From Cavia porcellus (lineage: Eukaryota > Chordata > Mammalia > Rodentia > Caviidae): a DNA stretch of 64,000 nucleotides. The position numbers and the translations under genes were made by a program. The notes below the pieces were generated by a model that was given only the letters and a program-made list of their open reading frames with translations, was not told the DNA's origin and did no database searches. Below are positions 50,403-61,729 of the stretch, one piece after another (position 1 is the first letter of the stretch; each line of letters starts with the position of its first letter). The DNA lies in contig NW_026947493.1 in NCBI RefSeq assembly GCF_034190915.1, forward strand, positions 44,634,501-44,698,500. The letters are read 5' to 3'.

Positions 50403-50455
<53 letters not shown>
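50401..50455 (+). repeat. CA dinucleotide microsatellite
   Basis: About 26 CA units. Confidence 0.95.
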
Positions 50456-50456
<1 letters not shown>

Positions 50457-51224
50457 ATGCAAGTATTATGTGGTAAAAATAAAGAAAAACAAATAGGTTT
50501 ATTATGGGACCCCCTCCCCAGTCTTCTAATGTAATAGTTACAAGTGTGACAGGAGGATAGAGGTGATACGCTGTGTTTCTCATACTCACTAGAAGGCAAG
50601 ATGTATTTCATTGAAGGCTTGTTATTGTATTTCCAGAATACAAATGTTCATCAGAGCACAATGTGGGAAAACTTTTAGAAACTGCATAATGTAGAAGAAA
50701 AAAATAGTAAATATATGCATGGGAGATGGTAGAATCTCTGAATGTGATGCCATTTGGGATTAAAGGAAAACATGACAAGTAAATGAACATTAACAATGAA
50801 CTACAATTGAAAGCAAGTTGTGATATTGTGATCTTTATTCTGTCACCATTCATTCTGTTCAGGTCAGAATGGCCAGGAAGAGGTTATTCCAATGAGGAAT
50901 GCAGATATCTCTGCTCTTTTCTAGTCTCTTGAATCTTGTAATAGGATGACATGTCAAAGTAGGCCCTCAACCCCTCAAAGCCCTGGACCAGTACCAGTCT
51001 ATGACCTAAGAACCAGGCTACACCACAGGAAGCAAACAGTGGGTATGTCAGTGAGGCTTCCTTTGTGTTCATAGCTGTTCCTCAAGGCTCACATTACCCG
51101 CTGAGCTCTGCACCTGGCAGATAGGAGCATGAACCCTACTGTCAACTGTGCATGTGGGGAATCTAGATTAGGTACTCTTTACATAAATGTAATCCTGAAA
51201 CAGCTCCCCCAACTTGTATCTGAC

Positions 51225-51622
51225 TTGTATCTAGATGTCCTCTCAAACTCATGTGTTCATAGGTATTTTTCAGAGATGGCTGGGTCTAAAATGTGTGATG
51301 TGAGGTATAAGGATGTGTGGTAACTAAGTAGGTTTAGTGTAGTTTTAGGAGTGGCTAATGGGAAGGCCCAGCCTTGGTGAGGATGGTACCATTCTAAAGG
51401 TTTATAATCTAGATGGAATAAAAGGGAAAAGGCAGCTTGCTGCTGCTGCTGCCTACCTGCTGTCTCATGGACTCTGCTTCTGTGCCATGTTGCCATGGCC
51501 TGGGACCAGCAGACTATGGCCTGAAACCTCTACAAACTGTGAGCTGAAATACACCTGTCTTCCTTTAACTCATGGAGATTAGGAATTCTGTCTCAGTAAC
51601 GAAAGAGTTACTAAGACACCGT
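51225..51622 (+). mobile_element. MaLR-type LTR
   Basis: CCTCTCAAACTCATGTGTTC, GAGTGGCTAATGGGAAGGCC, CATGTTGCCATGGCCTGGGA, GTGAGCTGAAATACACCTGT and GAGTTACTAAGACA follow the plus-strand MaLR order. A short CTG run lies at 51437-51451. Confidence 0.65.
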
Positions 51623-52607
51623 TTGTGGACCTTCCCATGAGTCTGGCCGATGGTGTCAAAAACATTGAGGACTGCTGAACTAGAGAGAATTTTATTTTGT
51701 CTACATGCAGCTCTAGTTTGCCATGATTCCTAAGCTAACGTTGCAATCGCTGATGGCCGAGACCAGGATGTCATGAGCTGAAAGTGAAAAGAGTTCTCGT
51801 GCTCGCTTTGGCAGCCCACACACTGAAAGTGGAAAAGAGTTATTTTTTCATTCATGAAAGATATTTAAAAGACATAAAGTGTAGAATTCCCCAGCTTGCA
51901 TCAATTGGCCATTTAAATGCAGTGATAGAAACTTCACATTGACTCCTTTAGGACAAGTCTTGGTATAAACCTCCCAAGTCTCAGCAGGTTTTTCTCACCT
52001 AAGCCAGATCCATGATTTTTTTTTTTTTCTTTTTAGCTCAGAAGTTTTACAAATCTACTGTAAAGTAAATTATACAGGGGCCATTTCATTGTTAACTAAA
52101 GTGAATACACAGAAGTTTCTACAAGATTATGTGGAAATTCAGCAAGTCATGGACTCGTTGACTCCCTGCCTTTGACTCACTATGCTGATCTCCCTAAGGA
52201 GAAGCCTGTGGACTCCTTGCCAGACAAGTGATACATTATTCCAGAGTGATGTGCTCTGAGGAAAAGGCTGTAATCACCACATGATATAATAGAGTGTTCT
52301 GTTAAGGGCACTTTAATTTGGAGGGCTGAAGACAAGTGAAGATATAAATAATGGTCAAAGAATGACTAAGGACATACAGGGATTAATTGGCCAATAATAT
52401 CATCTACCAAGAACTGCTGTCGCTCTGACTGCCCATGTGTTACCTCACTGTTAAAAAATATTTACCCAAAGGCAAGACATTAGAAAATCACCTAACTTTA
52501 TCAGTAAGTGATCTGGAAACTGGAAGCTAATACTGAAAAAAGAATAGGCTAGAGGATGAAATACACAATCTTAGAAAAACCTATGTGAGTTGTATAAAAC
52601 ATGGATT
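51623..52607. other. Intergenic DNA, nothing recognised
   Basis: Unique sequence with a T-run near 52017-52029. Confidence 0.35.
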
Positions 52608-52727
52608 GGGCCGGGTGTGGTGGTGCATGCCTGTTATTCCAGCACTTAGGAGCCTGAGACAGGAGAACCACTGTGAGTTCAAGGCCAGCCTGAACTGCAG
52701 AGCAAAACCCCGTCTCAAAAAACAAAA
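52608..52727 (+). mobile_element. B1-type SINE
   Basis: GCCGGGTGTGGTGGTGCATG, CCTGTTATTCCAGCACTTAG, TGTGAGTTCAAGGCCAGCCT and AAACCCCGTCTCAAAAAAC. Well preserved from the first base. Confidence 0.95.
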
Positions 52728-53074
52728 TGAAACCATCAATTGGATATCATTTTTCTTCACTCCTTGGTTCAGATGAGATTTACAACATAAAATTAACCTA
52801 ATAAAAATATGCAATTTAGGCCACTATTCTCTCTTGCATGGTGGCCTGCCCTCACACTATAGTATGTACTTTTTTTCCCTCTTATTTAGCCTAAATTCAT
52901 TCTGTAGAACCTATTTTTGTCTTGCCTTCAATAAAACTATATGTATATATAAAATTTACTGATATTTGATTAATCATAATAATGTGCAATCATCACCTTT
53001 AGCTCAAAAAAGTTTCCATTATCCTGAAACATATTTTTTAATTGAATTTATTTAGAGACAATTGTTGATTCACT

Positions 53075-53157
53075 TTCTTTTTTGGTAGGCTCAAACTCAT
53101 GACCTCTTGCTTGCCAGACAAGCTCTTGTGCTGCTGAGCTAAATCCCTGGCCTGATT
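53075..53157 (-). mobile_element. ID-type SINE, old
   Basis: TTTTTTGGTAGGCTCAAACT, CATGACCTCTTGCTTGCCAG and GCTGAGCTAAATCCCTGGCC on plus are the reverse of an ID element. Confidence 0.8.
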
Positions 53158-53724
53158 CACATTTTTAAATAAAATGGAAAAGCAATTCAAAATTTATGGG
53201 TAGCAAGAATCTTTAGACTTAACCAAAAAGTCATGACCCATAAAAGGAAGACTTGACAAATTGGATCCTATCACAATTTAAATTTTCTTCCATTTTGAAA
53301 CCTGTCTGAAAGATAGTGAAAGGACAAGGTACGGGCTGGGGGAGTTACAGGCTGATGCCATAAATTACTTGTGTGGTAGAACCTGTAACAAACTTGGAGA
53401 GAGGAGAGAAGAGGGAGGGAGGGAAAGGACAGGGGATTAGAAAAGGAAGGAGGATGTGTTATGTGTATGAAAGCCACACAAAGAATGTAGACAGTATGTA
53501 ACACATACATGTACTAATAAACTAAAGAAAACATGCAAAATGTTTCATACCTACTATGTCATCCTTATAAAATATTCTTCTAAAAACAAACTTACAGAAA
53601 TGGAGAATGGTTTGGGGTACATAGCAGAGAAAAGCAGGTGCCTATGTAAGGGCAACAAGAATAATCATTGCGATGGGAACCTTAAAGGTATTCATGTCAA
53701 TACCCTCCGCTTGTGAAACTGTAT
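53158..53724. other. Intergenic DNA with a purine-rich patch
   Basis: GA-rich at 53395-53430. Otherwise nothing recognised. Confidence 0.35.
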
Positions 53725-54005
53725 TATATATTTTCAAGGTGTTACCTGAAAGAATCTTGCCCTAGGCCGGACACGGCAGCTGGGAGGAGGCTGGGAGGCG
53801 GACCAAGGGGCTCTATCTTCCCCGCCCCTAGGAATTTACCTGTGGCGCAAAATGAATACCAATGGGCTACCTGTGCATCACTAATGCCCCTTAGGCACCA
53901 TCCCAAAACTAAGCTACATGTATCCCCCCACTCCAAGTTTCTGACGGAGAGAATGCCAGTCCCCGGAGACAATGCCAAACTCCGGATTCTTAAAATAAAG
54001 GTCAT
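53725..54005 (+). other. GC-rich, CpG-bearing block ending in AATAAA; possible LTR
   Basis: The block has roughly nine CpGs in 280 bases, against almost none around it, and ends with AATAAA at 53994-53999. A TGTTACC stands near its start (53740). This could be a solo LTR of an unrecognised family. It could also be a decayed CpG island. The open frames across it are not similar to any protein I know. Confidence 0.35.
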
Positions 54006-54141
54006 TTATATTTCATGCTTCTTATCTTTTCAGCCATGCCAGAATTCTATCATTACCTTTTTGGGCAATTAAATAAAGAGCATGAACTATCATTCTGTTA
54101 TTTCTTACAACTGCATGTTCATCTACAATCAACTCAATAGC

Positions 54142-54222
54142 AATGGAGGGCTGCAAAAGTACTTCAGTAGTAAAGCGTGTGCTAAGTACAGAGAGGCCTT
54201 GGGGGTCCCTGAACCACATGTG
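54142..54222 (+). repeat. Diverged ID-like SINE
   Basis: AGTACTTCAGTAGTAAAGCG, TGTGCTAAGTACAGAGAGGC and GGGTCCCTGAACCACA keep the ID outline. Confidence 0.5.
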
Positions 54223-54252
54223 AAGAACTTAACTCTCTCAATGTGGTAATTT

Positions 54253-54354
54253 CTTTCTTTCTTTTTTTTTTTTTTTCTTGGTACCAGGGATGAAACTCAT
54301 GACCATGCGCTTGCCAGGCAGGCACTTATACCACTAAGCTAAATCCCCAGCCCC
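54253..54354 (-). mobile_element. Young ID-type SINE with perfect target-site duplication
   Basis: Reverse of GGGGCTGGGGATTTAGCTTA with the GCAAGCGC centre and GGTACC end. Exact duplication AATGTGGTAATTT at 54240-54252 and 54355-54367. Confidence 0.95.
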
Positions 54355-54599
54355 AATGTGGTAATTTTAAAGATAGCCTTATTAATAAAAAATCTTCCTG
54401 AAAATTAAATCACTTTTTGAGGCAGAATAGGAGCTAATAGACATTTTTACTATTACTTATTCTTTCTGCCTTCTAGCACTAATTCCTGCAGAAAGACAGC
54501 TCCACAAATAGAGCACCCGCTATGCCAAAGACTTGATATTGGGGTTTGGTACCCTGTAGAGGACCGAGGAAGTCACATTGCAGAAGCAGTAGCAACCTT

Positions 54600-54780
54600 G
54601 TAACCAGATGTGTAGTATAGCAATCTGATTAAGGGTCCCATCCCAGAATTTAATAGTTTTATGACCTAAAGTAAGTTATTTTCTGAGCCTCAGATTTCCT
54701 GCACTATATTATTATAAGAATACCTTTATTTTGCCATGAATTAATAAGATAATATAGATAAGCATTTAGCTCTGATCCTG
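54600..54780 (+). repeat. MIR SINE relic
   Basis: TAGTTTTATGACCTAAAGTA, GTTATTTTCTGAGCCTCAGA and TTAATAAGATAATATAGATA match the MIR right half. Confidence 0.65.
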
Positions 54781-55092
54781 ACAGCTAGAAGAATCTTATA
54801 GTAACCAGCTAGGATAATAAGTTTTCCTATGAAATTGATCAAAGTTAGATGTAGACGGGTCGATGCACCCTCCAGAGACATTTTCTTCAGATCAGTGCTT
54901 ATTTGCTGAATTGGGAAATACACTTGGAAGAGTTAGGTGCAGTTTAAAAGTGTGAGATGCATGTTAAAGAGCTGTTGTTTATCTTTGTAGGCAGCTAAAC
55001 TGTTGGGAGTTTCAAGCAGGAAAACAAATGAAATGATCAGAAACTGCTGCATTTTTAGCAACTAGTTAGAAGGCTATTGGAATAATCTAACT

Positions 55093-55290
55093 AGTGTTTC
55101 TCAGAGTGGAATTCTCAGGCAAACTCCATCAAAATCCCTTGAAAAATTACACTTGAAGATTTTATTTTTAGTGAACACTCTAGATGGTTCATTTCTGCAC
55201 ATCATGTTCATGAATTGCAGTCTGAAACAGACGTAGTAGAATTCCTGATGAAAGAGTATTGAGAAAACATGGATGAGGGACCATTTTGAC
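55093..55290 (+). repeat. MER5-like hAT relic
   Basis: CTAGTGTTTCTCAGAGTGGA resembles the terminal 'cagtgtttctcaaagtgtgg' of MER5/Charlie elements. CCATCAAAATCCCTTG follows in the right place. Confidence 0.45.
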
Positions 55291-57374
55291 AAAGATTTAG
55301 GAGGTAAATAAAATTTGTTAATCTAAAGGGTATGGAAAAGAGCATGTTGGTAAAGTGTTAAGCTTGGATCATCGATCCCCACAATAGGACACTAAGAATT
55401 TGCAATCTTGTATATCACACACCAACTTCCAACATAACATCCCCAAAGATTCCCCAATACCCTGCTTTACTTCCAATTGATTTTATCTGAGTCACATGAG
55501 TTCACCTAAACAAATCAGAGCCAAGCTACAGCTCACTGACCAGACCTTGATCACACTGGCCAGCTCTTGCTGAGGAATAGAGCTATCGCAGATTCACCAA
55601 AAGAAAATCAGGGCTGTCTCACCACAAGCAGGAATGGATTCTGTGTAGGCATAAACACCAGATGGCTGTGAGATCAGTGCTGGAGTATTCATTTGCCAAC
55701 CTTAATTATGTGCTTTATCTTGCATTGACATGCCAATCCCTCATGTGAAATTGACTGTAAACTCTGAATGTCCTATCTTCTAAAAATTGAACAGGAATGT
55801 TGTTATCTTTACACAGGTTCTTGGTTAACAAAATAGATTATGGTAGGTTATGTACTGAGCAAAGTAACCATGGATCACTTTTCTTGTAAAGTTGCTGTGA
55901 CCTGAAGCTATCATTTGAGCAGGGAGCAATGTTCATTCTTTTGTTTTATCTTGTATGCAGGGATGGGTTAAGGTTTATTTTTTTCTGTTAAGAATGAAAA
56001 TCTTTATTTTCCAAGTGGCTGATTAGGTAAGAGGATTTTCACCATAAGAATATTTAAACATTCCTGCTTTGGATTTCTTTTCCTGCCCTGATTTACTTGG
56101 CCTTGGCCCTTAGAGGTACATTACTCAACTGTGGATTTCCACTGTGATGTTAACCTTGGTGGAGACCATATATTCTGAGAAAATGGGCTTAAGAGTCCCA
56201 AAGCATATGTGGCAGATTGATGGTCCCAACATGTGCTTCATAATTCATGTCTGACATCAGTCAAGAGTTGAAATGCAGATAATCTAAATGGTGTCAGTTT
56301 TCATATTAAATGGCTCACATTATTGTACAGATCATGAAAATTTTCTCTAAAAAGTAAGCAGAGTAAATGTGCTTGGCACACTTTTTGAATTTCTATCTAA
56401 ACAATGGATTAAACAATTCTCAACTTAATTCCTGAGCATTCTTTCTGGGCTAAAATTAAAACTCAAATCAGAAAAAACTATATGATCATTACCAGGGTAG
56501 TAATTACTGCATAATTTAAAAAATAATCCTCAGTGACTTTAGACTTCAACTTTGAAATTGAGTTGAAAATCAAGTTATTGTGTTCACTTTCAGTAAAGGA
56601 GATAATCACAAGCCATCACAGTGTTTCACATCTGGCACTCTAAATCATGAAAGACCCAAGGAGACTCGCCAGTGGCTTCTCTTGAGTTTCTTCTAGGATG
56701 CACTTCAAGCATCTTTTGGAGCGACTAACTCACTGTCACTCAGTTCCTCAACCAGAGGGGAAAAGGGATATGTAATAAAGTTTCATTTTACCCAGAACCA
56801 TTTCATCCAATTTGACATAAACTAAATAGTTTGTACATGGCAGGGCAACACACAATCTTGGAACACAAATGTACCAGATTAGCCTTTAGAAAAGAGTGAC
56901 AGGTGACATGAAATTAACATTGTTATTGACAATTGCTAATGGGAGTAGATTGAGAAAAATCAATTGTTTGGGACATTTTAGATAGAGGAACTTAGATTGC
57001 AGCCCCTGCCAGTGCTCACAGGAGTAGCACTATCTGAAATGTCACAGTTGAATCACAGCTCTGAGTTCTCATTTTGTTAAATATAGAGATGGTGGGACAT
57101 GGCATGCTGGAGAGGAAGACGATGATGTTATCAAAGAGATACATTTTCTGCATTTAAGTCAGGACACATGCTACGACTAGCCAGAAAAGCCTGATCTGAT
57201 TGTAGCAAACTTAAGTGTGGAAGGCTTGGGAGGTTGTGTCAATCGTTTCTTATTTCTTTGTTTCTGATGCTTTGACATCCAGCCATTGCTGCTGGGAGGG
57301 ACCACCCCAGCAGAACTAGTCCATTCATAGAAGTGGGGAAAAAACCTCACCCACAAGCGCACTTCTCATTATAT
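55291..57374. other. Intergenic DNA, repeat-poor
   Basis: No repeats recognised with confidence over about 2 kb. No gene. Confidence 0.4.
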
Positions 57375-57790
57375 CAGTGAGTCAATTCACACACACACAC
57401 CTAGCCACCTCCTTTATGTGCCCTCATACTCAGGGCTACTGTCAGCCTTTGCTGAGCAACCCAGAGCCTGACAACAGACCACAGGGGACAGCACGGTGCC
57501 CCAGAGCCTGTGATTACTCAGAGCAACCAATCTTAACTTCATCCGCTGCCTTGCCTGTTCCTTCCCACAGAAACCATCCTAAAGGGTTTTGGCCCGGAGT
57601 CTCTTCCTTTTTCCTCTGCCTCTTCACTGACTCTGCTGCTTCCTCACACCTTTCATGGTGTGAGGGTCCTGCTCTCTTGGTTTCTCTAAGCATAACAAAT
57701 TACATTTTCAACAGCAGTTGTTTCCGGACCTCTGGACATCACCATTCCAGAATAATAATAAAGTCTATTTTTAATTGTAGACGAAGGTTA
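57375..57790 (+). other. GC-richer block, possible LTR of unknown family
   Basis: CCTAAAGGGTTTTGGCCCGG, TTCCTCTGCCTCTTCACTGA and CAACAGCAGTTGTTTCCGGA look LTR-like (CT-rich R/U5 style). A 142-residue open frame spans it without recognisable domains. Family unknown. Confidence 0.3.
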
Positions 57791-58284
57791 AAGGAACAGG
57801 AATAAATTGCTTCTTAGGACATCAGAACATGAAAATAAAACTCTTCGATAGTCAATCCCTGAAGCCAGCTAATAACAAATTGAGGTAAAGGCTTATTTTC
57901 AACTGCTTGAAGACATCTCCATAAGGTTCACTAAGGTCAACCCCTACTGTACATAGAGTCCTTAACTGGGTATGCTGGTTAGGTCGTTATTTTTACTTAA
58001 TTGATGTAATAGTTTATCATATATGCACAGCATTGAGCAGGGGACTGGATGACTTTTTTTTTTTTTTTTCAGTCTTAAAGACTCTTTTCCACTTAAGTCA
58101 TCTAGTGACCTATTCTATGTGTGGGGACAAGGTAGTGGTAGTTCCTAAATCCAGCTCACTATTTGAATCACTCAGAGAATCAAAAAGAAAGCTATATATC
58201 TTTCCTTAGACCACAGTCCAGTTTCATTAAGTAATTCTAGTGACCTTCCAGATTTAGGAATTTCAAAAGCATGTAACTTAAGCC
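57791..58284. other. Intergenic DNA, nothing recognised
   Basis: Contains a run of T near 58053-58069. Confidence 0.35.
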
Positions 58285-58415
58285 AATTCTTCTTAAATTT
58301 TAACATACCTAGGAATCTTGTTAAACCTCAATGGGTCAGAGTAAGGCTTGTAGCTCTGCATTTTTAGCAAGCTTCCTGGTGCAATAATCACATTTTGAAG
58401 AGCAACCCCTACACA
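58285..58415 (+). repeat. MER5A-like hAT-Charlie relic
   Basis: ACCTAGGAATCTTGTTAAAC, GCTCTGCATTTTTAGCAAGC and TTCCTGGTGCAATAATCACA follow the MER5A consensus. Confidence 0.55.
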
Positions 58416-58520
58416 AAATTCACCCAGAGTATTTGTTTAAAAATAATGATTCCTGGGAATTTTTCTGAAAATCCTGATTCAGTGGGTTAGACTGGATCTG
58501 GGAATCATTCCAGATAATTT
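58416..58520 (+). repeat. Second MER5-like fragment
   Basis: TTCCTGGGAATTTTTCTGAA, AATCCTGATTCAGTGGGTTA and GACTGGATCTGGGAATCA resemble the centre of a related element. Confidence 0.45.
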
Positions 58521-59094
58521 TATCATTGGGCACATTTGAATTTACCAGCCTACAGGAAATAAAAAATAATGATAATAGCAACAATAGAACAGATTTGTTC
58601 ACATGGGGTATTACTGCCTGCTCTACGCCAGCACTGCCCCTGGCTGTGAGGCCACCTTGATACATTACAATCAGGATTCTTACTCTCAGGAAAGAGATAG
58701 CGAATGAAATAGTTAATGCTGAAATAGATAAAATAACTTGACAGAAGGTTAGCACTTTGAAAATATAGAACAGGCTGAGGAGACAGTGGCCTGGAGAACA
58801 GCTGTTAGGTACCAGAACAGCAAGAACAGTACCTGGCTGATAAGAACAGTTAATGTGTGAGGGGCGGCAGTTACAGGCTGTACAGTATTGAGAGAATTGT
58901 GTGGGTAACCTTGTCTTACACCAACCGTGTGATACATCTATGGTTGTCCATTCCACACATGAAGTAACTGAAGTTTACGGAGTTTTAGGAGCAATTTTTA
59001 ATTGTGGTAAAATATATATAACATATTGGATTATACTTTAGTATATTAAAACTGTGAAATCAATGTTCAGAAATCTTACATTTTTGTGAAAGTA
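58521..59094. other. Intergenic DNA with a faint MIR-like stretch
   Basis: Possible MIR relic at 58570-58800. The 178-residue minus-strand frame across this region is not a gene. Confidence 0.3.
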
Positions 59095-59400
59095 ATTCTG
59101 TACCCATTAAACAACTCCTCTTTTTTCCTCCTTCAGACCACTGGTTTTATGAATATGGCCACTCTTGAGAGTGGCATATTAGTGAAATGATACAGAACTT
59201 GTCTTTCTGTGACTGTCTTGTACTACTGTGACTGGCCTATTTCACTTAGCACCATGCCCTCAGGTTCATCAGTGTGATAACATGGCATAGCATCCTCCTT
59301 TATAAAGCTGAAAGGCATTCCACTGTTAAGTATGAACCACAGTGTGTGCACCCACTCACTCACTGATGTACACTTGACTTGCACGAACCTTTGGCTATTT
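59095..59400 (-). mobile_element. Old L1 3'-UTR fragment
   Basis: TATTTCACTTAGCACCATGC, CCTCAGGTTCATCAGTGTGA, AAGGCATTCCACTGTTAAGT and GATGTACACTTGACTTGCAC are the antisense L1M 3' UTR in order. Confidence 0.75.
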
Positions 59401-60077
59401 GAGTAATGTTCTTTTGAGTGAGTATAATAACTGGCTTTCTTGCATGTTTTAAACCAAAATCTTTTGTGCTGTAAGACATTCTTACTGTTCTTTCAGGAAG
59501 ACATTTCCCAGAACTTCCTGGCTCAGTCAGTATGATACTTCTCAAATCTTTGCTCAAATATTACCTCCTGGGACAAGCAAGCAGTCCTAATCAACCCCAT
59601 ATAAGACGAGAGGCTCTCTGTCCTCTTACCTCACTATAATATTCCTTAGAGCTCTATTAGTATCTGAGATCATACTATGTACTGTGTTTATTTATTGCCT
59701 ATAAACAATAACATTTGCCTCCCACCCTCAAATGTTGCCTTTAAGAAGGTAAGTTTGGTCCCGGTAAAATGCCTTATCTTCATTTCCTTGGGCACCACCC
59801 GGCAATAAATATTTATTTTGATGAATGAATGAGTGAACAAAGGAATGAGCAGGGTGGTAGAATCTGTATTAAATCCAGGCCCTCTTCTTTCAAAGCCCCT
59901 CAATGGGTGCTAACTTGTCCTATGGATGAACTTGCGAGTGAAATTTCTAGGTAGTGGAAAACTTGTGCTTGGTGTAAGTGATCAGAGATAAATTTCTAGG
60001 AGTATCAACAAGATGCTGAAGTCTCAAGAAACAAGATCCAGGAATAAGAAATTATAACTGAAGTGCTATTCGCATAG
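59401..60077. other. Intergenic DNA, nothing firm
   Basis: A TGAA-rich patch lies at 59820-59850, otherwise unassigned. Confidence 0.35.
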
Positions 60078-60245
60078 TGGAATGAAGGGTAGACCCTAAA
60101 ACGTACGTAAACTCACCCCTAAAATTTGTAACCTTGAAAAAACATCTTTGAAGATGGAATTAAGTTTAAAACCTTGATTACCTGGGTGGACCCTAGACCC
60201 AATGACAGTTTCTTTTAGAAGAAAAAGGCAGAGAGAGATATGACA
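60078..60245 (+). mobile_element. MLT1-like LTR, 5' half
   Basis: CCCCTAAAATTTGTAACCTT, AAAACATCTTTGAAGATGGA, ATTAAGTTTAAAACCTTGAT and CCTGGGTGGACCCTAGACCC follow the MLT1 order. It stops at the L1 fragment and resumes at 60656. Confidence 0.7.
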
Positions 60246-60655
60246 CACTGAAAGTTCATGTAAATATAGACCACATGGATGAAAGTAGAGAACATTATGC
60301 TAAATGAAATAAGTCTGTCACAGAAAAACAAGTACTCCCTGTTCTCACACCAAGTTTGAAGGAGTAGAATTTATTGAAGCTGATCCATGGGATTAAGGGG
60401 AAGGGTAAGAAAATGGGAATTTGGCCAAAAAGTACAAGTGTGCAGTTAAAGATGTATAATTTCTAGAAACTTACATAGAGTATGCTAATTATATAAATAA
60501 TAATGCTTTGAATACTTAAAAATTTACTATGACTAGATTTTAAATGTTCTATATGAGGTGATGTATATATTAGTTTGATGATGATAATCACATCACAATG
60601 TATATCCAAACATTACACTGTACATTTCAAATCTATAAAAATTTTATTTGCCAGC
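60246..60655 (+). mobile_element. L1 3' end inserted into the MLT1-like LTR
   Basis: GACCACATGGATGAAAGTAG, AACATTATGCTAAATGAAAT, AAGTCTGTCACAGAAAAACA and, at the end, TGTACATTTCAAATCTATAA and AAAATTTTATTTG are the sense-strand L1M 3' UTR. Confidence 0.7.
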
Positions 60656-60870
60656 AATACCTCAGTCAGGTTACAAGAAAGACAAAGAAACAAAGATTGG
60701 CTAGCAACCACCAAGAAACACCCGAGGCCAACAGGGGCTGGAGGAAGCAAGCAGAGGGAGGGCATCTATGCTAACACTTTGACTTGGGACTTGCAAAGCC
60801 TTGCATTTTGGAAGAATAAATTTTTGTGGCTTTAAACCACCAAGTTTGTTAAAGCAAATGCAGGAAATAA
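60656..60870 (+). mobile_element. MLT1-like LTR, 3' half
   Basis: GCTAGCAACCACCAAGAAAC, AACAGGGGCTGGAGGAAGCA, TTTTGGAAGAATAAATTTTT and TTTAAACCACCAAGTTTGTT are the MLT1 3' portion, including the TAATAAA-type signal region. Confidence 0.7.
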
Positions 60871-61484
60871 ATTTAATCCTAAAATTAGTGGAGCAGAATG
60901 GACTAAAGGCAGGAGTTTGGTGTTCCTGAGAGCTGGGGCCAGGATTAGCTGCAGCAAAGACATTCCGGGACAACTTGCATTGTAGCATTCTTCACTCAGC
61001 AGCAAGATGATTGGGGAAACAACACAGGGTGACTGGGAGCAATATCCTTACCATAGAGCTGGGTGAGAAGATGGGGGACATGGTGAGGGTTGAGCAAGCT
61101 CTCTGGGCAGCTGGTTTCCACAGTCTGTATGACACTGCATGGGTCAAATGGTAAAGAGTTATCAAGTGCTAAAAGACACAGAAAGTAATAAAAAATTAGG
61201 ATTGCAAACATCCCCTACAAGTGCATTCTTGTCCAAAGCATAAAATATTTTCTGAATCATTTTATTGGTAAGAGAAAACTTACTTCATTTGTAATTTTTA
61301 AATTGTTATTGTACATTGACAAATTATAATTATACAATATATAAAATTAAATTTATATAATTATAAAGTTTTATTATAAATTACATACATATGTATATTT
61401 AATGATGGAGGCTCAGAACTTTTCCCCTGAGCTACATTTCTCACCCATTTTAATATATTTATTTTATTTTAATGTATGTATGTA
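60871..61484. other. Intergenic DNA, nothing recognised
   Basis: Becomes extremely AT-rich at 61260-61400. Confidence 0.35.
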
Positions 61485-61725
61485 TGTTTTAAGACAAGAT
61501 CTTTTTTTTTTTTTTTTTGTCTTTTTCCTTTACGGGTACCAGGGATCGAACTCACAACTGCCTGCTTGCAAGGCAGGCGCTTATGCCGCTAAGCTAAATC
61601 CCCAACCCCTAGACAAGATCTTGTTAAGTCACTATGTTGTCTAAGCTATCCTTGAAATTGTGAATCTCCTGTCTCAGCCTCCCAGCGTTCTCTTACAGAT
61701 GTCAGCACCATACCTAACAATTGCA
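61485..61725 (-). mobile_element. B1-like SINE interrupted by an ID element
   Basis: The flank AAGACAAGATCTT before the ID and GTTAAGTCACTATGTTGTCT, AAGCTATCCTTGAAATTGTG and TCTCAGCCTCCCAGCGTTCT after it form one minus-strand B1-like body. Confidence 0.7.
61504..61610 (-). mobile_element. Young ID-type SINE inside the B1
   Basis: Reverse of GGGGTTGGGGATTTAGCTTA with the GCGGCATAAGCGCCTGCC centre and GGTACC end. The 12-bp duplication AGACAAGATCTT is exact at 61492-61503 and 61611-61622. Confidence 0.95.
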
Positions 61726-61729
61726 TATG

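Noticed and set aside
57377..57805. 142-residue open frame on the plus strand
   Set aside because: No recognisable protein similarity. It lies in a GC-richer LTR-like block where stops are rare by composition.
58420..58956. 178-residue open frame on the minus strand
   Set aside because: It crosses MER5- and MIR-like relics, has no domain, splice context or initiation context, and its composition follows the repeats.
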